NCBI GenBank assembly: GCA_963556195.1
Contig: OY744547.1
Span: 4,682,988-4,746,987 of the forward strand
Source: Sepiola atlantica
Taxonomy: Eukaryota > Mollusca > Cephalopoda > Sepiida > Sepiolidae
Reading direction: 5' to 3'
DNA length: 64,000 nucleotides
The position numbers were made by a program, and so were the translations under genes. Positions within the stretch are counted from its first letter, which is position 1. Each line of letters begins with the position of its first letter. A model generated the notes under the pieces. It saw only the letters and a program-made list of their open reading frames with translations. It was not told where the DNA came from and searched no databases. This document shows positions 11,801 through 22,952 of the stretch, piece after piece.

Positions 11801-12870
11801 ATCTAGTATAATCTAGTATAATTTAGTATCATCTAGTATAATTTAGTATAATCTAGTATCATCTAGTATAATTTAGTATCATCTAGTATAATTTAGTATC
11901 ATTTAGTATAATTTAGTATCATCTAGTATAATCTAGTATCATCTAGTATAATCTAGTATAATCTAATATCATCTAGTATCATCTAGTATAATTTAGTATC
12001 ATCTAGTATAATTTAGTATAATCTAGTATAATTTAGTATCATCTAGTATAATTTAGTATCATCTAGTATAATCTAGTATCATCTAGTATAATCTAGTATC
12101 ATCTAGTATAATCTAGTATAATCTAATATAATCTAGTATCATCTAGTATAATCTATTATAATCTAATATCATCTAGTATCATCTTGTATAATTTAGTATC
12201 ATCTAGTATAATCTAGTATCATCTAGTATAATTTAGTATCATCTAGTATAATTTAGTATAATCTAGTATAATTTAGTATCATCTAGTATAATTTAGTATC
12301 ATCTAGTATAATCTAGTATCATCTAGTATAATCTAGTATCATCTAGTATAATCTAGTATAATCTAATATAATCTAGTATCATCTAGTATAATCTATTATA
12401 ATCTAATATCATCTAGTATCATCTTGTATAATTTAGTATCATCTAGTATAATTTAGTATAATCTAGTATCATCTAGTATAATCTAGTATAATTTAGTATC
12501 ATCTAGTATAATTTAGTATCATCTAGTATCATCTAGTATCATCTAGTATAATCTAGTATAATTTAGTATAATCTAGTATAATCTAGTATAATCTAGTATC
12601 ATCTAGTATCATCTAGTATAATCTAGTATCATCTAGTATAATCTAGTATAATTTAGTATCATCTAGTATAATTTAGTATCATCTAGTATCATCTAGTATC
12701 ATCTAGTATAATCTAGTATAATTTAGTATAATCTAGTATCATCTAGTATCATCTAGTATCATCTAGTATAATCTAGTATAATTTAGTATAATCTAGTATA
12801 ATCTAGTATAATCTAGTATCATCTAGTATCATCTAGTATAATCTAATATAATCTAGTATCATCTAGTATA
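8861..12870. repeat. Decamer satellite, 401 units, consensus ATCTAGTATA
   Basis: Exactly 4010 bp of decamers. As far as I can check by eye, every unit keeps the same 10-bp phase: there is no insertion or deletion in the whole array, only substitutions. Most changes are C/T at position 3 and A/C at position 10, plus rare ATCAAGTATA, ATCTAATATA and ATCTATTATA forms. Larger segments recur identically: 11041-11220 equals 11281-11460 (240 bp apart), and 11281-11640 equals 11821-12180 (540 bp apart). Both flanks are unrelated single-copy sequence. Confidence 0.98.
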
Positions 12871-13960
12871 CGGACTATCGTACCGGAAAATATATTGTAA
12901 TTATTTATCTACGCATAACCGTATTTCCTATTAGTTATATCTTTCTGCTGCAAATCTACACACATCTAAGCTTTTCTAAAATTGTAGACATTATATGTTT
13001 TGTTTTGTTGCTAATATCTACCCCAAAACTCAAAACTAAACTCTAAATCATGTTCATATGACACGATCCAACGTACTGATCAGTTATTCTAACCCTAACC
13101 CTAACCCTAACCCTGACCCGACAAAAAAATTAAAACTGATGAATCATTTACAATAGGAATATCTCGTTAATAAATAATACGCGAGGGTCGATATGCCGTA
13201 AAAGACTATAAATGATTAGTTAAACTTTAGATGTTGTTTCGATTTTAAATAAGTGAAACTTATGAGAATGCATACTTCCGCCTCTGACATATCTTTGATG
13301 CAGAATCTCCATTTAACCCTAACCCTAATCACAACTCTTAACCTTTACCCTAACCCTAACCTCGGAATCTGGAGGGAATTTCGAACGGAACCCTTTATTA
13401 AATCCACGGGGGTAGCATGCTCTCGTTCCATATGCCATGACTGGAGAGAAGTCTTGAGTAATTCACATCGCCCGCACGGAGGATTGAACCTTAAACATTC
13501 AGATGACTGTCACTCAGAACTTAATTTTACTTAGTACTATATCCACTGCGCCAGGGATCCTTGACCTCTTTTCTTTTGTCTATGTTCACGAGATTGCCCG
13601 ATTTATTGAAATGGCTTTTAGCGAGCGAGCTAAAAAATGAACTATTTTTTTTTTCGCGCGATTGAAAAGATATGGATAAACGTGACTGCAAATCGAAACA
13701 GCAAAGAATAAATGATCACGTATAAAAGATGGAGGACCGTGATTAACATGCGTTTCTTTTGAATCAATTTTCTATTACGTAACCTTTGGTTTGAAATCCA
13801 AATAGATCAGGTGTATTTCTTCCTTAGTGTAAGGGGTATGCCTCGTAAACTTAACCACTGATGACATGTTCAAACCGTGCAGATATCACTTTCGCCCGCC
13901 AAACTATTCAAATTCCCTATGTGTTTTACACTCCTTCGACTATCTGATAATCTAATTGGT
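12871..13960. other. No gene; two short CCCTAA islands
   Basis: CCCTAA hexamers occur at 13091-13118 (four) and, broken, at 13313-13362. The 93-codon frame at 13253-13534 runs through the second island and shows no domain. A B-box-like GGATTGAACC near 13481 has no partner A-box. Confidence 0.45.
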
Positions 13961-14254
13961 TATACAGGGTGGGCAAAAATAAGGGTCCTATTTTTAAAAA
14001 TTCATAACTTTTTACTTCTCCAGTGTTGTATACTAGTGAAGTTATTATCTTTCCATCTGTTCACGAATCTATTAGATTGTGCGGAAAGAGCGAATAAAGT
14101 AAATAAAGGCTGAATTATAAGTCGTGACACGAGGCGAATGGAGTAAAAGAAATTTCTATGAAAATCGCTCCGGACAAGACATGAAGCCACTTCATTTAAG
14201 GAGCTAAAACGAATTACCACTTAAAGGTTAAAAACTAGCAAACGATAAGTTTTA
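13961..14254. other. Possible short DNA-transposon relic
   Basis: TACAGGGTGGGCAAAAATAA at 13964 resembles the start of many Tc1/mariner-type miniature elements. A weaker ACAGGGTGGCACATACG occurs at 14918 in the same orientation, so it is not a terminal inverted pair. Confidence 0.25.
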
Positions 14255-14410
14255 GATGGATAGATTCCTACCCAGAAAACAGCAATTCTTCCCCCTTTGT
14301 CAGAAACATCGCTCATGGAATGTGAGGACTAAAGGACAAAATAAGGGAAACGAGAGTTACGAGGCTGCCGAAAGTAAACGTAAGAAGCACTTTCTGCTCT
14401 CCTAATTTAA
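14255..14410 (-). repeat. Dispersed repeat R5, single unit
   Basis: Reverse-complement of the ~158-bp unit that is tandem at 27860-28225 (shared: AGAATCTATCCATCT in relaxed form, AACTCTCGTTTCCCTTATTT, TTTGTCAGAAACATC). This is a single unit here and a tandem array there. Confidence 0.85.
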
Positions 14411-14518
14411 ACAGAAAGCGATAAAAAGGGCGAACGAAGGATGGTGAGAGTGAGAGAGAAGGGAAAGGAGAGAGAAGGGAAAGCGAAAGGAGAGAAGAAA
14501 AAGAGGGTGTATTATAAT

Positions 14519-14546
14519 ATGACAAGTGTAGTATCTGTTCCGACGG
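14519..14546 (+). pseudogene. U2 snRNA-like fragment
   Basis: CAAGTGTAGTATCTG followed by TTCCGACGGAT matches the U2 segment containing the branch-point recognition sequence GTAGTA, and the next bases match the U2-headed SINE. It keeps CAAGTG as in true U2, whereas the SINE copies have CAAAGTG. It could be a sliver of an older SINE. Confidence 0.55.
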
Positions 14547-15223
14547 ATGAATATTTGGAAATCCTAAATATTTCCTTATTTTCCAAAGAGCACTTGCTGG
14601 ACGTATTGTTACTTGTTACATCATTTTTATATCAATTATAATTGAGACATTTCAACGTTATTATACGTCCTTTTGTTATTATGAAAACGAATAGCCGATA
14701 ACCCGTTTTACAATTAATGTTTCTTTTGGAAGACGTAACAAACAGTTACAAAATAACAGAAGGCAATATCAAGGGAGGCGCCTTCTCATAAGGCTTTTGG
14801 GAATTTTCTGGAAAACTAAGGTAGATGGTAAACTGAAATTAAAATGCCATAAACTAGACCCTTAAAACCTCTATCTCTGCCAAAAATCAGCTGAATCCAT
14901 CAAATAGTTGATGAGATACAGGGTGGCACATACGTACGTACGTACGTACGTACGTACGTACGTACACACAGATAACATGATTTCATGATTGAACTTTCTG
15001 GATCTCTGGGTTGCCTTGACTAATGATGCTGAAATTCTACACACTTATAAAACCTATCAAATAAAAATGTTGTGCAAAGTTTTAACTAATTTGGTTTATT
15101 GAGTTTTGAGTTATGATTGATCAAAGAAATGAGATTTCCAGCATAGGCCGTTTTTGAAGTCTATTAAGGGATAGAGCGCTCTCGCGCCTCCCTTGATTTG
15201 TTCGGTTTTAACAGCAGCAACAT
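14547..15223. other. No gene; (TACG)n tract inside
   Basis: Contains a perfect self-complementary (TACG)n run at 14931-14965. GGGAGGCGCC (14773) and GCGCCTCCC (15184) form a distant inverted match around the interval: AAGGGAGGCGCC against GCGCCTCCCTT suggests a ~420-bp element with terminal inverted repeats, but I see no second copy. Confidence 0.4.
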
Positions 15224-15417
15224 CGACAGTAGTAGTAGTAATACTTTTTAATTTTATTAGTAGTAGTAGTAATAGTAATCGGAGTATCAGCGATAATAAT
15301 AGTAGTAGTAGTAGTAGTAGTAGTAGTAGATTTATAGTAGTAGTAATACTTTTTAATTTTATTAGTAGTAGTAGTAATAGTAATCGGAGTATCAGCGATA
15401 ATAGTAGTAGTAGTAGC

Positions 15418-15458
<41 letters not shown>

Positions 15459-15602
15459 ATTTATAGTAGTAGTAATACTTTTTAATTTTATTAGTAGTAG
15501 TAATAATAGTAATCGGAGTATCAGCGATAATAGTAGTAGTAGCAGTAGTAGTAGTAGTAATAGTCGTAGTAGTAGTAGTAGATTTATAGTAGTAGTAACA
15601 AT
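15224..15602. repeat. (AGT)n array with ~125-bp higher-order unit
   Basis: Three larger units, each with AATACTTTTTAATTTTATT, then AATCGGAGTATCAGCGATAA and an AGT run ending in AGATTTATAG. The poly-Ser and poly-Thr frames over it are artefacts. Confidence 0.95.
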
Positions 15603-16384
15603 ATAATGTTACGGGTCTGGGCAATTGCCTGTGTCTCAAGAAAGTTCCATGCAAAAACTTTATGAATCTATATGGATAAGTTTTGAAGACTGTGTGACCA
15701 AAATATGAATACTAGCAATATTCACCCGTCATCGTGAAGATATATTCTGGTCAACAGAAGGGAAGTGTAAATTTACATTTGCAATATGAGGTCATGTAAT
15801 AAAAAAAAACTATTAGTGCGATGTTGTGTTTAAAACTACTTGTTGACACTGAGATTCTTACAGACAGCTGTACAATGGCAAATAAAGTTTATGAATCGAA
15901 AAAGATTCGTTTTTACGTAATTATTTTAACTAAAAAAAAATACCAATACATATAATTATTTAAACGTTTCAATGTTTCAAACTTTTTTAAAAATATATTC
16001 TTCACTGAGATATCCTTTGTTTAATTTTATATTTGTTTTATAGAAACGAAGACAATCTGTTTTACACAATAAATTTTCTTACCTTACGTTCTCATATATT
16101 TCAGTTATTTTATCGGCCTAACCGATAATTGACTCAGACAGTATCGAAGAAAATATTTAATAGTGTCTTCAGATTCTTTGAAAACTTTTACCATTATTGA
16201 AACTATATTGAGTGTTTTAAATGTTAGCATAGCGATTGTTAAAACCCACAAACAAATAAACATTGGATTTTATAGAAGCAGATATCTAAGTAATTACATG
16301 TGTGAATTCGATAAAAAAAAAAACTTTCACACCCGGTCTAATAAGCAAACAGCAACGAATCTTGCAGCGATTATCTGGAATCTG
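15603..16384. other. No recognised feature
   Basis: AT-rich. A 75-codon frame at 16163-16390 shows no known motif. Confidence 0.4.
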
Positions 16385-16620
16385 ATTTAAGAAATTATGT
16401 ATCCGCGTCATATGACAGTATGATTTTCATGCCGTCTGCTTATTGGTGAGAGGTCGTAGAGTCCACCGACATTTAGGTCGAGTCCCAGAGAACGTCTATG
16501 AATTAAATATCATTTCCAATGTCTGATAGGATTACAGAAACCGTGGAAATGCTTTTTCGAGACAGCAGACGTGTCATGATAAAACACGACGGAATTAAAA
16601 TATAAAGTGGCACACGGTAG
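16385..16620 (-). repeat. Dispersed repeat R3, inverted copy
   Basis: Reverse-complement matches 27020-27214 and 30300-30480: ATTCATAGACGTTCTCTGG, GACTCTACGACC and CACCAATAAGCAGACGG. The junction CCAATAAGCAGAC is intact here, so this copy is an empty site for the U2-headed SINE that sits in the 27 kb copy. Confidence 0.85.
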
Positions 16621-16882
16621 AGCACATAGCGGCACGATGCTTGACAGTAAAACTGAAAATTATTAAATTCAAACAGAAATTCGACATAGGAAATTAAAAT
16701 TTGATTTGCAAACCCAATGTTTCAATGGAACCCTGATGGAACAAGAAGAGGAAGATAAAAAGGAACTGGAAGCAAACAATGCGAGAGAAATTTGATCGCA
16801 ACGGGAATAAGAAGCTGAAGAGACGCTTAAGCCCGAAAACGACCGTTTACTTGGACTGCCTTATGCGTCGCATTACGCGGGA

Positions 16883-17912
16883 ATTCCTGAGTTTGAGTAT
16901 GAGTATGAGTATGAGTATGAGTATAAATATCAGTCCAAGTCTAAGTATGAGTATGAGTAGGTGTATATGTATGAGTATGAGTATGAGTATGTATCTGTGT
17001 ATGAGTCTGAGTCTGAGTATTGAGTCTGAGTATGAGTCTAGTTATGAGTCGAAGTCTGAGTCTGATTATGAGTATGAGTATGAGTATTGGGTATGAGTAT
17101 TGAGTCTGAGTATAAGTCTAGTTATGAGTCTGAGTGTGAGTCTGAGTATAAGCATGAGTATTGAGTCTGAGTATGAGTCTAGTTATGAGTCGAAGTCTGA
17201 GTATAAGTATGAGTATTCGTATGAGTATGATTATAAATATCAGTCTAAGTCTGAGTATGAGTATGAGTAGGTGTATATGTATGAGTATGAGTATGAGTAT
17301 GAGTATGTATCTGTGTATGAGTCTGAGTCTGAGTATTGAGTCTGAGTATGAGTCTAGTTATGAGTCGAAGTCTGAGTCTGATTATGAGTATGAGTATGAG
17401 TATTGGGTATGAGTATTGAGTATGAGTATAAGTCTAGTTATGAGTCCGAGTATAAGCATGAGTATTGAGTCTGAGTATGAGTCTAGTTATGAGTCGAAGT
17501 CTGAGTAAGAGTATGAGTATGAGTAGAGTATGAGTATTGAGTCTGAGTATGAGTCTAGTTATGAGTCGAAGTTTGAGTCTGATTATGAGTATGGGTATGG
17601 GCCGGAGTCTGAATCTGAGTATGAGTATGAGTATTGGGTATGAGTATTGAGTATGAGTCTGAGTCTAGTTATGAGTCTGAGTCTGAGTCTGAGTATAAGC
17701 ATGAGTATTGAGTCTGAGTATGAGTCCAGTTATGAGTCGAAGTCTGAGTATGAGTATGAGTATTGAGTCTGAGTATGAGTCTAGTTATGAGTCGAAGTTT
17801 GAGTCTTAGTCTGAGTATGAGTATGGGTATGATTATAAGTCTTAATCTGAGTATGAGTATAAGTATAAGTATGAGTCTGAGTGTGAGTCTGAGTGTGAGT
17901 CTGCGCGTTTAT
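16883..17912. repeat. Hexamer satellite (GAGTAT/GAGTCT)n
   Basis: About 1.03 kb of GAGTAT and GAGTCT hexamers with recurring longer blocks. For example TATGAGTCTAGTTATGAGTC and CGAAGTCTGAG return at about 300-bp intervals (17040, 17182, 17350, 17480), so there is a higher-order period. Confidence 0.95.
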
Positions 17913-18599
17913 CGATGAACATGTTACTTCAAAGTTAACCGTGTCAGATCAACAGAGAATCATTTGTAAAGATTATAACAATGAACATTTACCAAATGAC
18001 GAAAATTGCCAGCGTGTGACAATTGACTGCATGTGTTGTTTCTCACCCATCTTCTTGGATCTGATGAAGTATCCAGCTAATCTAGAAATTGACCTGGGTT
18101 CCGCTGTGGATTGACCTACGAAATGGCTTCTTGTTTTGTTTTTTTAAATCCTGTTTAGACCCAGCTCATATCTTTCAATTGTAGGGGTGTCCATTTTCTT
18201 CCAGTGATTCTGGATGGATGGATCTGCTCTTCAAGAAAAATTGACTCTGAAACTTCTCGGTTTTTTTTCCTCTATCAATTCTTTATTGGAGTTCATAAAT
18301 TAGATCCATTGCTTATTATGTTTCTCGTAAATTCGGTTCTCTCCATCGCTCCAAACACTTTCTAACACCTGATGCTATTCTCCATTTCTACAAATCGACT
18401 ATCAGACTCTGTATGGAGTACCGTTGACATGTTCGGACGGATAAATCTCAGACAGAGATCATTAATTAAGATTATAACAATGGTCTTTTACAAAAAAAAA
18501 CAAGAATTGACAATGTGTGGAGCATGATACTCAGTTGTGGTCTTAATATAACTTGGAGGCAGCATCCCACGAGAGAGCAACACAACTTCATCTGATCTG
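17913..18599. other. No recognised feature
   Basis: Mixed sequence without a supported gene. CTGATGA at 18062 was checked for a ribozyme and does not fold as one. The part 18540-18599 is probably the 3' untranslated end of the next LINE piece. Confidence 0.4.
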
Positions 18600-18935
18600 A
18601 GAAAAAGGGTGAAAGTTTTTTGGGGGAGGGGCAATGTAAATAGAGAAGCTGCGCAGCGAGATGTCTGTTTACATTAGTTTTAAATATCTGCATGTCAGTA
18701 CCGTCAGGAAAACAGGGAGCAGGGAGGGTGTTCCAAGGTCCAGCAGTACGAGGACAGAAGCTTTTGGAGTAGAAAGCTCTTCGGCATCTAGAGACCTCCA
18801 CAGTGTATGGATGGGATTTGGCAGATTGTCGGGTTGGTCTAGTGAATTTACGTCGTGGGGGTGTTAGAGCAGCAAGCTCATCAGAGCACACTCTATTGAA
18901 GTATTTGTAAAACAGGCACAAGGAGGTGGTCATTT
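18600..18935 (-). pseudogene. LINE 3' end (CR1/Jockey-like), C-terminus
   Basis: Minus-strand translation: LFYKYFNRVCSDELAAL, then RKFTRPTRQSAKSHPYTVEV, RRAFYSKSFCPRTAGPWNTL, and PCFPDGTDMQIFKTNVNRHL. This is the conserved end of a non-LTR reverse transcriptase ORF found in many invertebrate LINEs (hydrophobic FFPRT..LWN..P followed by FK..VN.HL). The copy is 5'-truncated, the usual result of incomplete target-primed reverse transcription. Confidence 0.85.
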
Positions 18936-19059
18936 GTAGATCACTAAGGATGAAATTGTCAGCAATGTTCTTTTGTGAATGCCAGAACAGAGACGGGGTT
19001 CAGTGAGAAGACCACATATAACATTCGTCAAGCAGTTAACTAAGGACCCACAATGCATC

Positions 19060-19330
19060 TATCAAGCCCTACTTCACTTAGCGTGATACTCCACCAGACC
19101 AGATGAATTACTGTCTTAGAATACGGTAAGACCAAGAGACCACAAGAAAGATACGCCTTGTCTGGGATGAACTATGTTAAAAAAAAAATATTTTTAAGAT
19201 AATTGGTAAATTCGGGAGTGGAAAATTCACGTCCTTAATTTATTTTACTCACTCAACGTTTGACAGGTAAAAGAGAACTTTAATAGAACATTCGAATATC
19301 TATGTATCTCATATAGAGATTAAGTGTTAG
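19060..19330 (+). repeat. Dispersed repeat R2, copy 1
   Basis: Shares GATACTCCACCAGACC, GATGAATT.CTGTC and CGTTTGACAGGTAAAA with 39385-39676 and 47955-48660. It is interrupted at 19154 by a 42-bp LINE tail. Confidence 0.8.
19154..19195 (+). mobile_element. 42-bp LINE 3'-end insertion with duplicated target
   Basis: CCTTGTCTGGGATGAACTA and TGTTAA plus oligo-A is the extreme 3' end of the LINE whose longer copies end the same way at 22920 and 55950. AAGATA occurs on both sides (19148-19153 and 19196-19201), and the sister R2 copies lack the insert. It looks like an extremely 5'-truncated, target-primed insertion. Confidence 0.7.
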
Positions 19331-19554
19331 CCCCAGGAAAGGGAGCCCTTGATTTCTGAGAAATTCGACTAAAGTAAAATGAAACAAAAATAGTGATGGA
19401 AGATAGAACGAGATGGCGTGAGAGAGTCAATCGCATAAAAAAACATATTAAAATAATCCTATTTTTTTCATTTTAATTTAGTTTATCTAAAGAGATCAAG
19501 GGGCCTACTCTTGAAGCTAACACTTGATTTCCTTATGAGTAAAATGTATATCAG

Positions 19555-20045
19555 AGGGCTCTCTTAAGGATAGATGTTGTTCGTTTTAGGGCTGCTATCT
19601 GTACTTCGCTACAATTTGGTTCTCCGGGGATTGTTTCTAAGTATTTACTTAGATTTTTTTGGACTAGACCAGTTGCCCCCACTACAACCGGTATGATGTT
19701 TATTTCATCGAGTGTCCATGTTATTTTTTAATTATTTTTGAGGTCTTGGTATTTTGTTATTTTTTCCCGTTCGGCTTTATTGAGGCCGTAGTCATTTGGG
19801 ACGGTTACATCAATGATGAGAGCAGTTTTTTTCTGGTTTGTTCCAGATGACAATGTCTGGTTTGATGGCCTTGCCTATCAGTGTGTTTGAAAATCTATCC
19901 ATTAACATTTTTCTGATGAGCCATAATGTCAATTTACTCAACAAGTCTTCCATCTTTTGGTAATCTTTTTGCATATCACCATCTCTTTGGTGTAGTTGTA
20001 TTTTCCGATGTGTATGAGTCTTCTGTTTGCAAAGCCAGTAAGCCG
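19555..20045 (-). pseudogene. LINE C-terminus with REL-type endonuclease motif (R4-like)
   Basis: Minus-strand frames give YWLCKQKTHTHRKIQ, then KPDIVIWNKPEK, after a one-base shift TALIIDVTVPNDYGL, AEREKITKYQDLK, and after a stop IIPVVVGATGLVQKNL and AALKRTTSILKRA. KPDIV..N......IIDVTVP is the PD..(10-13)..D core of the restriction-like endonuclease that lies C-terminal in R4/Dong/NeSL-type LINEs. The reverse transcriptase itself is not present. A U2-headed SINE begins immediately upstream on this strand. Confidence 0.8.
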
Positions 20046-20056
20046 CATTGTCATAC

Positions 20057-20413
20057 ATTTATTTACTCCTCTGCAGGAGTTAGGCACAAGGCCAGTTTTA
20101 TCTTACTCCCACAAGTAAGATGTGACCACAGGTCGGGTCGAGTAAGTGGGGTTTGAAAAGCCAGCGCCCGAGAAAGTGAGTACTCTGGCCATTAAAAATT
20201 GCCTGGGCAGCCCCGTCGGCATTCCCCGGTAGGGGCGTCTCAGGCAGTAAGCAATAAACTTACTCCTCCCCAAAGAGGGGAGGCGAAGCCTGTGAAGGTG
20301 GACCTCCTAGAACTGCACAGGACAAACCCACAGACAGGTGGAATCAAGTCCCGAAGGACAAGACGACACCCGTCTATAGGGTGCAGTATCCATCGGAACA
20401 GATACTACACTTA
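20057..20413 (-). mobile_element. U2-headed SINE, copy 1 (long form, 5'-truncated)
   Basis: Minus-strand copy from the AGTAAAT tail through the body to GTGTAGTATCTGTTCC. The first about 22 nt of the head (up to GGCTAAGATCA) are missing. It carries the extra ~36 nt between the bases GGCC and CCCAC (20150-20190) that defines a long subfamily together with 59133 and 59882. Confidence 0.85.
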
Positions 20414-21406
20414 CTTCCTAGTGTGCCAGTACCCGGAATTTTAACTGGTAACAGTTATTCGTTAGTCGAGAAGAGATCCGGCTTAAGTTTATATAGACCT
20501 CGAGACAAGTTTGCGATTGTTCGCGGTTCTGTAGTCATATTACCACCAGTTAATCCAACGGTATTTTTTTATTTCACTTCTCCCCAAAGCGTGACGACGT
20601 CACCGTTACGAGTAACCGATTTAAGCCAACCACTCACTCATCAGATTTACCAATGATCCTTGGCTGTCACTGAGAATGTGCTTATCTGCAGGATGGCTTG
20701 TCAATACGATTCGCTTGTTTATCAATCTTGAAAATATTTCGGTCATCCAGTCGACGAAGAGAAACGTAGTGATAGTTTTTTTTTTAAGCCACGCTACTTA
20801 AAAACTAATCCGCTTTCCTTGTTAGAGAAATACGTGGGCAGTGCGTTCCGCTTTTCTGTTCTATCATTCAACGATTCACGACGATTGTAGAAACACTAAA
20901 ATGTTCAGCTGTGATACGTGTAGCCCAATTGATGATACATCCGCAGGTTGGTCCATGCGACACACGAAACGAGACGAAAACTGTGATACAATTAGTCACT
21001 TATTCAGCTCGGGTAAAATGTTTTGAATCAGGAAAAATATAGAGTTTGAAAAAAAGTCAATCAAATTTTTTTTTTAAACCGTAAATCAAGAATTAACATT
21101 TATGTTCCCTATATACTCCCTCTTCCTTTCCCTCTAACTTAATCTTTCTAATTCTCTACGGCTATCGGTGAAATAGTATTAATACCTGTGATGATATTTC
21201 GTCTTCTGTTTTTCTATTCCAATTTCATCTTTTTTTACCTTTCACGTTTAAACATCTGGTAAAGAGTGAGTCACGGAAGCGAGAGTGATAAACACTGCAT
21301 AACATAATAACTTAAGAATGATGGTGGGGTAAAACAACATACAGTAAAAAAAGATGATGGTGATATACAAAAGATTACCAAAATAGGGAAGACTTGTTGA
21401 GTAAAT
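20414..21406. other. No recognised gene
   Basis: Two short frames at 20381-20656 and 20841-21026 have no domain. TCATCAG at 20637 is not followed by a ribozyme core. Confidence 0.4.
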
Positions 21407-21437
<31 letters not shown>

Positions 21438-21559
21438 GCATATTACTCTTTGTACTTTCCTTTTTTAGTACTTATTTTACTTACTTTTGTCTCTCTCTCT
21501 CTCTCTCTCTGTATCTCTGTCTGTCTGTCTGTCTCTCTCTCTGCCTGTCCTTCTTTCTA

Positions 21560-21608
<49 letters not shown>

Positions 21609-21757
21609 CTCTATGGCTCTCTGTCTCTCTCTGTCTCTCTCTCTCTGTCTGTCTGCCTGTCTGCCTGTCTGTCTTTCTTTCTCTTTCTGTATCTGTATCT
21701 CTCTCTCTCTGTCTCTCTGTCTGTCTGTCTGTCTCTGTCTGTCTGTCCTTCTTTCTA

Positions 21758-21797
<40 letters not shown>

Positions 21798-22047
21798 ATT
21801 CTCTCTCTGTGTATCTCTCTTGCTCTCTCTCTCTCTGTCTTTCTCTCTATATCGCTCTCTCTCTCTCTGTCTCTCTCTCTCTCTCTGTATCTCTATGGCT
21901 CTCTGTCTCTCTCTCTGTCTCTCTCTCTCTCTCTCTCTGCCTGTCTGCCTGTCTGCCTGTCTGTCTTTCTTTCTCTTTCTGTATCTGTATCTCTCTCTCT
22001 GTCTCTCTGTCTGTCTGTCTGTCTCTGTCTGTCTGTCCTTCTTTCTA

Positions 22048-22102
<55 letters not shown>

Positions 22103-22142
22103 CTCTCTGGCTCTCTCTCTCTCTGTCTTTCTCTCTCTATCG

Positions 22143-22176
<34 letters not shown>

Positions 22177-22290
22177 GTCTGCCTGTCTGTCTTTCTTTCT
22201 CTTTCTGTATCTCTATCTCTCTCTGTCTCTCTCTCTTTCTCTCTTTGTCTTTATGTATGTATGTCTCTCTCTCTCTCTCTCCTTCTCTCT
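21407..22290. repeat. (TA)n then ~800 bp (CT)n/(CTGT)n array
   Basis: TA run at 21407-21437, then from 21488 a CT/CTGT array with repeated CTTTCTTTCTCTTTCTGTAT and TGTCCTTCTTTCTATCTGTC blocks. Block order repeats about every 270-300 bp, so it has expanded as larger segments. The poly-SLSL frames are artefacts. Confidence 0.97.
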
Positions 22291-22549
22291 GTTTATTAAC
22301 AGTAAAATATAATACTAACTATAGAACACAAGAACAAATTAATCCATGATAAACTATTATTAGAATTACTTAGTGTAACAACATTTTTAAGCCCGGCACT
22401 AATAAGGAAAGAAAATGGAATAAATATTATAAATAACGTGCAGAAATAATTTCGGATTTTCTCTTTTTATTTTGGAATAAAACGGGTTTTGCAAACGCTT
22501 GCCTGATTCAAACAATCTAAAACGCTCCAGTTCCTTCCCATCGCCGCAA

Positions 22550-22952
22550 TGTAGCATCCTTGTGCTGGTTTTACAAATACTTCAATGGATTATGCTCCGA
22601 TGAATTGGCTACTCTGGTACCCCCTCCACGTAAATTCACTAGACCAACCCGACAATCTGCCAAATCCCATCCATTCACTGTGGAGGTCCCCAAATGCCGG
22701 AGAGCTTTCTACTCAAATAGCTTATTTCCTCGTGCTACTGGCCTCTGGAACTCCCTCCATGCCCCCTGTTTCCCCGACAGTACTGACATGCAGAAATTTA
22801 AAACTAATGTAAACAGACATCTCGCTGCGCAGATCCCAGTTTAGGTTGACCCCCTCCCCAACCTTCTCCCCTTTTCTTTCGTCTCAGTAGCCCCTTGCGC
22901 CTACAGTGGCGGCCTGCATTGTTTGGAGTGAACTACGTTAAAAAAAAAAATT
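22550..22952 (+). pseudogene. LINE 3' end (CR1/Jockey-like), C-terminus and 3'UTR
   Basis: WFYKYFNGLCSDELATL, then KFTRPTRQSAKSHPFTVEV, CRRAFYSNSLFPRATGLWN and PCFPDSTDMQKFKTNVNRHL. A ~90-bp 3'UTR follows and ends GGAGTGAACTACGTTAA plus oligo-A. 5'-truncated. This is the cleanest C-terminus of the family here, with one uninterrupted frame over 94 residues. Confidence 0.88.

Noticed and set aside
13877..14641. Short frames on both strands between 13.9 and 14.6 kb
   Set aside because: No domain, they overlap repeat R5 and a purine-rich tract.
18055..18095. CTGATGA followed by GAAA at 18062-18090
   Set aside because: No pairing for stem II and no stem I; chance occurrence.
20625..20660. TCATCAG at 20637 as a minus-strand ribozyme core
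   Set aside because: No GAAA at a suitable distance and no paired stem II.
21450..22349. 300-residue SLSLS/CLSVCLS frames
   Set aside because: Translation of a (CT)n/(CTGT)n array in several overlapping frames.
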